This document shows positions 6,166-8,500 of a stretch of 8,500 nt of DNA, one piece after another. The notes under the pieces were generated by a model. That model was not told the DNA's origin and did no database searches. It saw only the letters and a program-made list of their open reading frames with translations. A program made the position numbers and the translations under genes. Source of the DNA: CAZWRK01 sp964635875 (lineage in GTDB: Bacteria > Pseudomonadota > Gammaproteobacteria > Burkholderiales > Aquaspirillaceae); the NCBI GenBank assembly GCA_964635875.1, contig CAZWRK010000156.1:1-8500 (forward strand). The letters run 5' to 3'. Within the stretch, counting starts at the first letter, position 1; each line of letters opens with the position of its first letter.

Positions 6166-8259
6166 ATGGAAACGCGACCATCCTCCCCTTTGCGCGTCCT
6201 GATTGTGGACGATGACCCGACCGTCGTATTGGCGTTGCATGGAGCCTTGCGCAACATTGCCCAAGTAGCGTTTACGATTAATAGCGAAGAAGTCCTCGGT
6301 CTCGTTCGAGACCAGCCGCCGGATGTCGTGCTGCTTGATTTATCGATGCCCGGCTACAGTGGATATGATGTCTTCCAGCAATTAGCCGCAAACCCCTCGA
6401 CCCAACAAACTGCGGTCATTTTCATCACGAGCCTAGACTCGCCACAAGAGCAACAGCGCTGCTTTGAAATGGGTGGGGCAGACTTTATTAGCAAGCCTTT
6501 TGACCCCATCGTCGTTCGGGCGCGTGTCGGCGCGCAACTCACCATCCGCCAAAAAGCGCGTGAAGCAGACCAGGCATGGCGACAGCTACAAGAAGAAAAA
6601 GAGCGGCTACGGGTCACGCTCGAATCAATTGGCGACGCAGTGATCGTGACCGATCTAGACGGGTACGTCACCTATACCAACCCCGTTGCAGAGGCGATGA
6701 CGGGCTATCCTTCCAAGGATGCAATCGGCCTCAGCATTGAGCGAGTCATGCCGCTGCGCACAAGCACAACCCGTATTCCACAAACAAATCCGATCCGGAT
6801 TGCTCTCGACCAGCGGCGAACCGTTGGCATGGCGCTCGATGCAGAAATGCAATCACGCGATGGGCGTTGGGTGTATGTCGAAGACTCAGCAGCCCCCATC
6901 CGCGATGCCGATCACACCATTATTGGTGCCGTTATTGTCTTTCATGATGTCAGTGAAGCGCGGGCGATGGCAATCAAAATGACCCATATGGCGCATCACG
7001 ACCAACTTACCAACCTGCCCAACCGCATGCAAATGGTCAAACTGAGCAATCAGTTTTTGGGCATCGGCAGGCTCATGCACCTCAAAGTCGCCTTGCTGAT
7101 CATCAACCTCGACCAGTTCAAATATTTCAACAACGCACTCGGCTATGCGGCCGGTGATTACGCCTTGAAGACATTGACCGAGCGCTTTAACAGCTTGCTT
7201 AAACATGGAGAAGTCCTCACCCGCAGCGCAGGCGATGAATTTGTACTGATCGCACCCGCCATAGAACAAGCCGAGCAAGTCGGCGATCTGGCCAGCCAAT
7301 TACTCAAAGCCGCCCGCGAACCGATCTTGATCCAAGGAGAACAACAAAACCTCAGCGTCAGCATTGGCGTCAGCGTCTATCCCGACGATGCCGAAGACAC
7401 CGAAACACTGTTACGTCACGCCGATGCCGCACGCTACCGCGCCAAAATTGAAGGCCGAAATTGCGTGCGATTTTTCTCGCAAGACATGGAAAGCCTGCTG
7501 CGCGAGCGCCATAGCACTTTAAGTACGATTCGCTGGGCACTCGAAAATCATGCGGTCGTGGTGCACTACCAACCCAAAATGAACGTCGCCACCCATCAGC
7601 TCGATTCTGTCGAGGCCTTGATGCGGCTACACGATGCCGAAGGTCACCTAATCGCGCCTAATTCCTTTATTGCGGTCGCGGAAGAAACCGGACTGATCGT
7701 ACCGTTAGGCAATGAAATTTTGCGCCAAGCGTGCGTACAGGCGCGACAGTGGCGAGAGCATGGACGACCCGTTAAAGTCGGCGTCAATGTCTCAGCGATC
7801 CAATTTCATGAGCCTCATTTTTGCGAATCGTTTAAAGAAATCATTCATACCGCGCAAGCGCATCCTGAAGATATCGAATTAGAAATCACAGAAAGTTTGC
7901 TGATCGAAGATTTTCATGTGGTGTGCGAAAAGCTGCATACCATGCGCGAATTTGGATGCTCTATTGCGCTAGATGACTTTGGCACCGGCTATTCCAGCCT
8001 CTCCTACCTCAAGTCGCTGCCGATTGATGTACTCAAAATCGACCGCGCCTTTGTGCAACAAATGCACAACTCGGCAGAGGACATGGCATTGGTCGAGACA
8101 ATCGTGAGCTTGGCGTGTAACTTTAAGCTAGGACTTGTCGCGGAAGGGATTGAAACCAAAGAGCAGGGAGAAACGCTCCAGAAGTTAGGCTGCAATGTCC
8201 TGCAAGGTTATCTCTATGCCCGACCATTACCGGCCGAGGAAGTCGCGCGATTTTTCTGA
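6166..8259 (+). CDS. Response regulator with PAS, degenerate GGDEF and intact EAL: probable c-di-GMP phosphodiesterase
   Basis: A 697-residue soluble protein. The REC domain (8-125) has acidic residues Asp15-17, phospho-acceptor Asp58, Thr88 and Lys110, all as expected. A helical linker (125-148) leads to PAS (about 148-265). The GGDEF domain (270-440) reads AGDEF at 355-359. Its first metal-binding Asp is Asn314 (LLIINLDQFK), and the I-site RxxD is replaced by KxxE (346-349). Cyclase activity is therefore unlikely. The EAL domain (445-697) keeps YQP (468-470), EALMR (483-487), Asn541, ELEITE (571-576), DDFGTGYSS (603-611), KIDR (624-627), AEGIE (659-663) and Gln680, the set needed to hydrolyse c-di-GMP to pGpG. 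ATG 6166 is the first possible start in frame, since a TGA precedes it at 6145. AAGGA lies 12 bases upstream, a rather long spacing. It is the likely phosphorelay target of the kinase before it. No DNA-binding domain is present. Confidence 0.9.
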   Translation: METRPSSPLRVLIVDDDPTVVLALHGALRNIAQVAFTINSEEVLGLVRDQPPDVVLLDLSMPGYSGYDVFQQLAANPSTQQTAVIFITSLDSPQEQQRCFEMGGADFISKPFDPIVVRARVGAQLTIRQKAREADQAWRQLQEEKERLRVTLESIGDAVIVTDLDGYVTYTNPVAEAMTGYPSKDAIGLSIERVMPLRTSTTRIPQTNPIRIALDQRRTVGMALDAEMQSRDGRWVYVEDSAAPIRDADHTIIGAVIVFHDVSEARAMAIKMTHMAHHDQLTNLPNRMQMVKLSNQFLGIGRLMHLKVALLIINLDQFKYFNNALGYAAGDYALKTLTERFNSLLKHGEVLTRSAGDEFVLIAPAIEQAEQVGDLASQLLKAAREPILIQGEQQNLSVSIGVSVYPDDAEDTETLLRHADAARYRAKIEGRNCVRFFSQDMESLLRERHSTLSTIRWALENHAVVVHYQPKMNVATHQLDSVEALMRLHDAEGHLIAPNSFIAVAEETGLIVPLGNEILRQACVQARQWREHGRPVKVGVNVSAIQFHEPHFCESFKEIIHTAQAHPEDIELEITESLLIEDFHVVCEKLHTMREFGCSIALDDFGTGYSSLSYLKSLPIDVLKIDRAFVQQMHNSAEDMALVETIVSLACNFKLGLVAEGIETKEQGETLQKLGCNVLQGYLYARPLPAEEVARFF

Positions 8260-8271
8260 TTCACGCAACAG

Positions 8272-8310
8272 ACCCCTGAAACCCGCATTGGCGCGGGTTT
8301 CAGGGGTTTT
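8272..8310 (+). terminator. Rho-independent terminator of the kinase-regulator unit
   Basis: A perfect 15-bp stem, ACCCCTGAAACCCGC (8272-8286) with GCGGGTTTCAGGGGT (8293-8307), has a 6-base loop and is followed by a short T run (8307-8310). It begins 12 bases after the stop codon. The stem is very strong though the T tract is short. It closes the plus-strand transcription unit. Confidence 0.9.
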
Positions 8311-8322
8311 GATGGAGGTGTA

Positions 8323-8341
8323 CGGAAGGCTTCGGAAGGCT
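8323..8341. repeat. Tandem direct repeat CGGAAGGCT, two copies
   Basis: CGGAAGGCT at 8323-8331 and 8333-8341 are identical 9-mers with a 10-base period. They lie 12 bases after the terminator T run. No function is recognisable; it may be a simple local duplication. Confidence 0.5.
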
Positions 8342-8413
8342 CCGATGCAGAATCAATCAAAACATCAAAACACATTGAATTTATTAGGTTTATTGTTTTG
8401 CATCATTTTAAAG

Positions 8414-8436
8414 TGGGCACACATATGGGCACACAT
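8414..8436. repeat. Tandem direct repeat TGGGCACACAT, two copies
   Basis: TGGGCACACAT at 8414-8424 and 8426-8436 are identical 11-mers with a 12-base period in AT-rich gene-free DNA. From memory, clustered GTGGGCAC-type repeats are seen beside attachment sites of tyrosine-recombinase islands, where they may be arm-type integrase sites. No integrase gene is visible in the window, so this is only a suggestion. Confidence 0.45.
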
Positions 8437-8500
8437 TCAAAATCGGCCATTGTTTTGCACCTTGTAAGCTTGTTTGCTTAAGTGGCCAATCGGAAGAAAT

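Larger units (their letters stand above)
8311..8500. other. Gene-free tail after the terminator, AT-rich with two tandem repeats
   Basis: No credible gene, RNA or promoter is visible in these 190 bases. The centre (8345-8412) is distinctly AT-rich. Two short perfect tandem repeats are annotated separately. A weak hairpin TAAGC/GCTTA lies at 8465-8480. What follows beyond 8500 is unknown. Confidence 0.5.

Noticed and set aside
8195..8467. 90-codon plus-strand frame overlapping the end of the EAL gene
   Set aside because: It begins inside the EAL coding sequence in another frame, passes through the terminator stem and both tandem repeats, and has no domain-like content.

Overview
The window looks like a chromosomal piece of a Gram-negative proteobacterium of moderate GC content, most likely beta- or gammaproteobacterial. 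The reasons are a yjcH-actP type acetate-transport gene pair, a large membrane hybrid histidine kinase, and a GGDEF-EAL response regulator. I cannot fix the genus from the sequence. There is no rRNA, tRNA, CRISPR array or transposase gene in the window.

Layout. The left end (1-690, minus strand) carries a DUF485/YjcH-family inner-membrane protein and, overlapping its stop codon by an ATGA junction, the first 127 codons of an ActP-type sodium:acetate symporter that runs off the window. The last ~39 codons next to the window edge differ oddly from the family pattern. A 486-base divergent intergenic region (691-1176) follows. It holds several inverted and direct repeats that could be regulator sites. 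On the plus strand, 1177-5991 encodes a 1604-residue hybrid histidine kinase: TM, CHASE, TM, TM, dCache-like, TM, PAS, HisKA, HATPase, REC, REC, HPt. All phosphotransfer residues are present. After 174 bases, 6166-8259 encodes a REC-PAS-GGDEF-EAL protein. Its GGDEF half looks catalytically dead (AGDEF signature, first metal-binding Asp replaced by Asn, no I-site), while its EAL half keeps the full phosphodiesterase residue set. A strong 15-bp-stem terminator at 8272-8310 closes the unit. The last 190 bases have no gene but carry two tandem direct repeats, one of them (11-bp TGGGCACACAT copies) possibly linked to an integration site beyond the window.

Working model (inference). The kinase integrates two periplasmic signals and one cytoplasmic signal. 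It passes phosphate through His-Asp-His to Asp58 of the downstream regulator, which then adjusts c-di-GMP breakdown. Its divergent placement next to acetate-uptake genes raises the possibility that nutrient state and c-di-GMP are linked, but nothing in the sequence proves this.

I found no wholly new system. The most noteworthy points are the double-sensor kinase architecture paired with a one-sided GGDEF-EAL output, the palindromes in the divergent promoter region, and two unusual palindromic elements inside the kinase gene.
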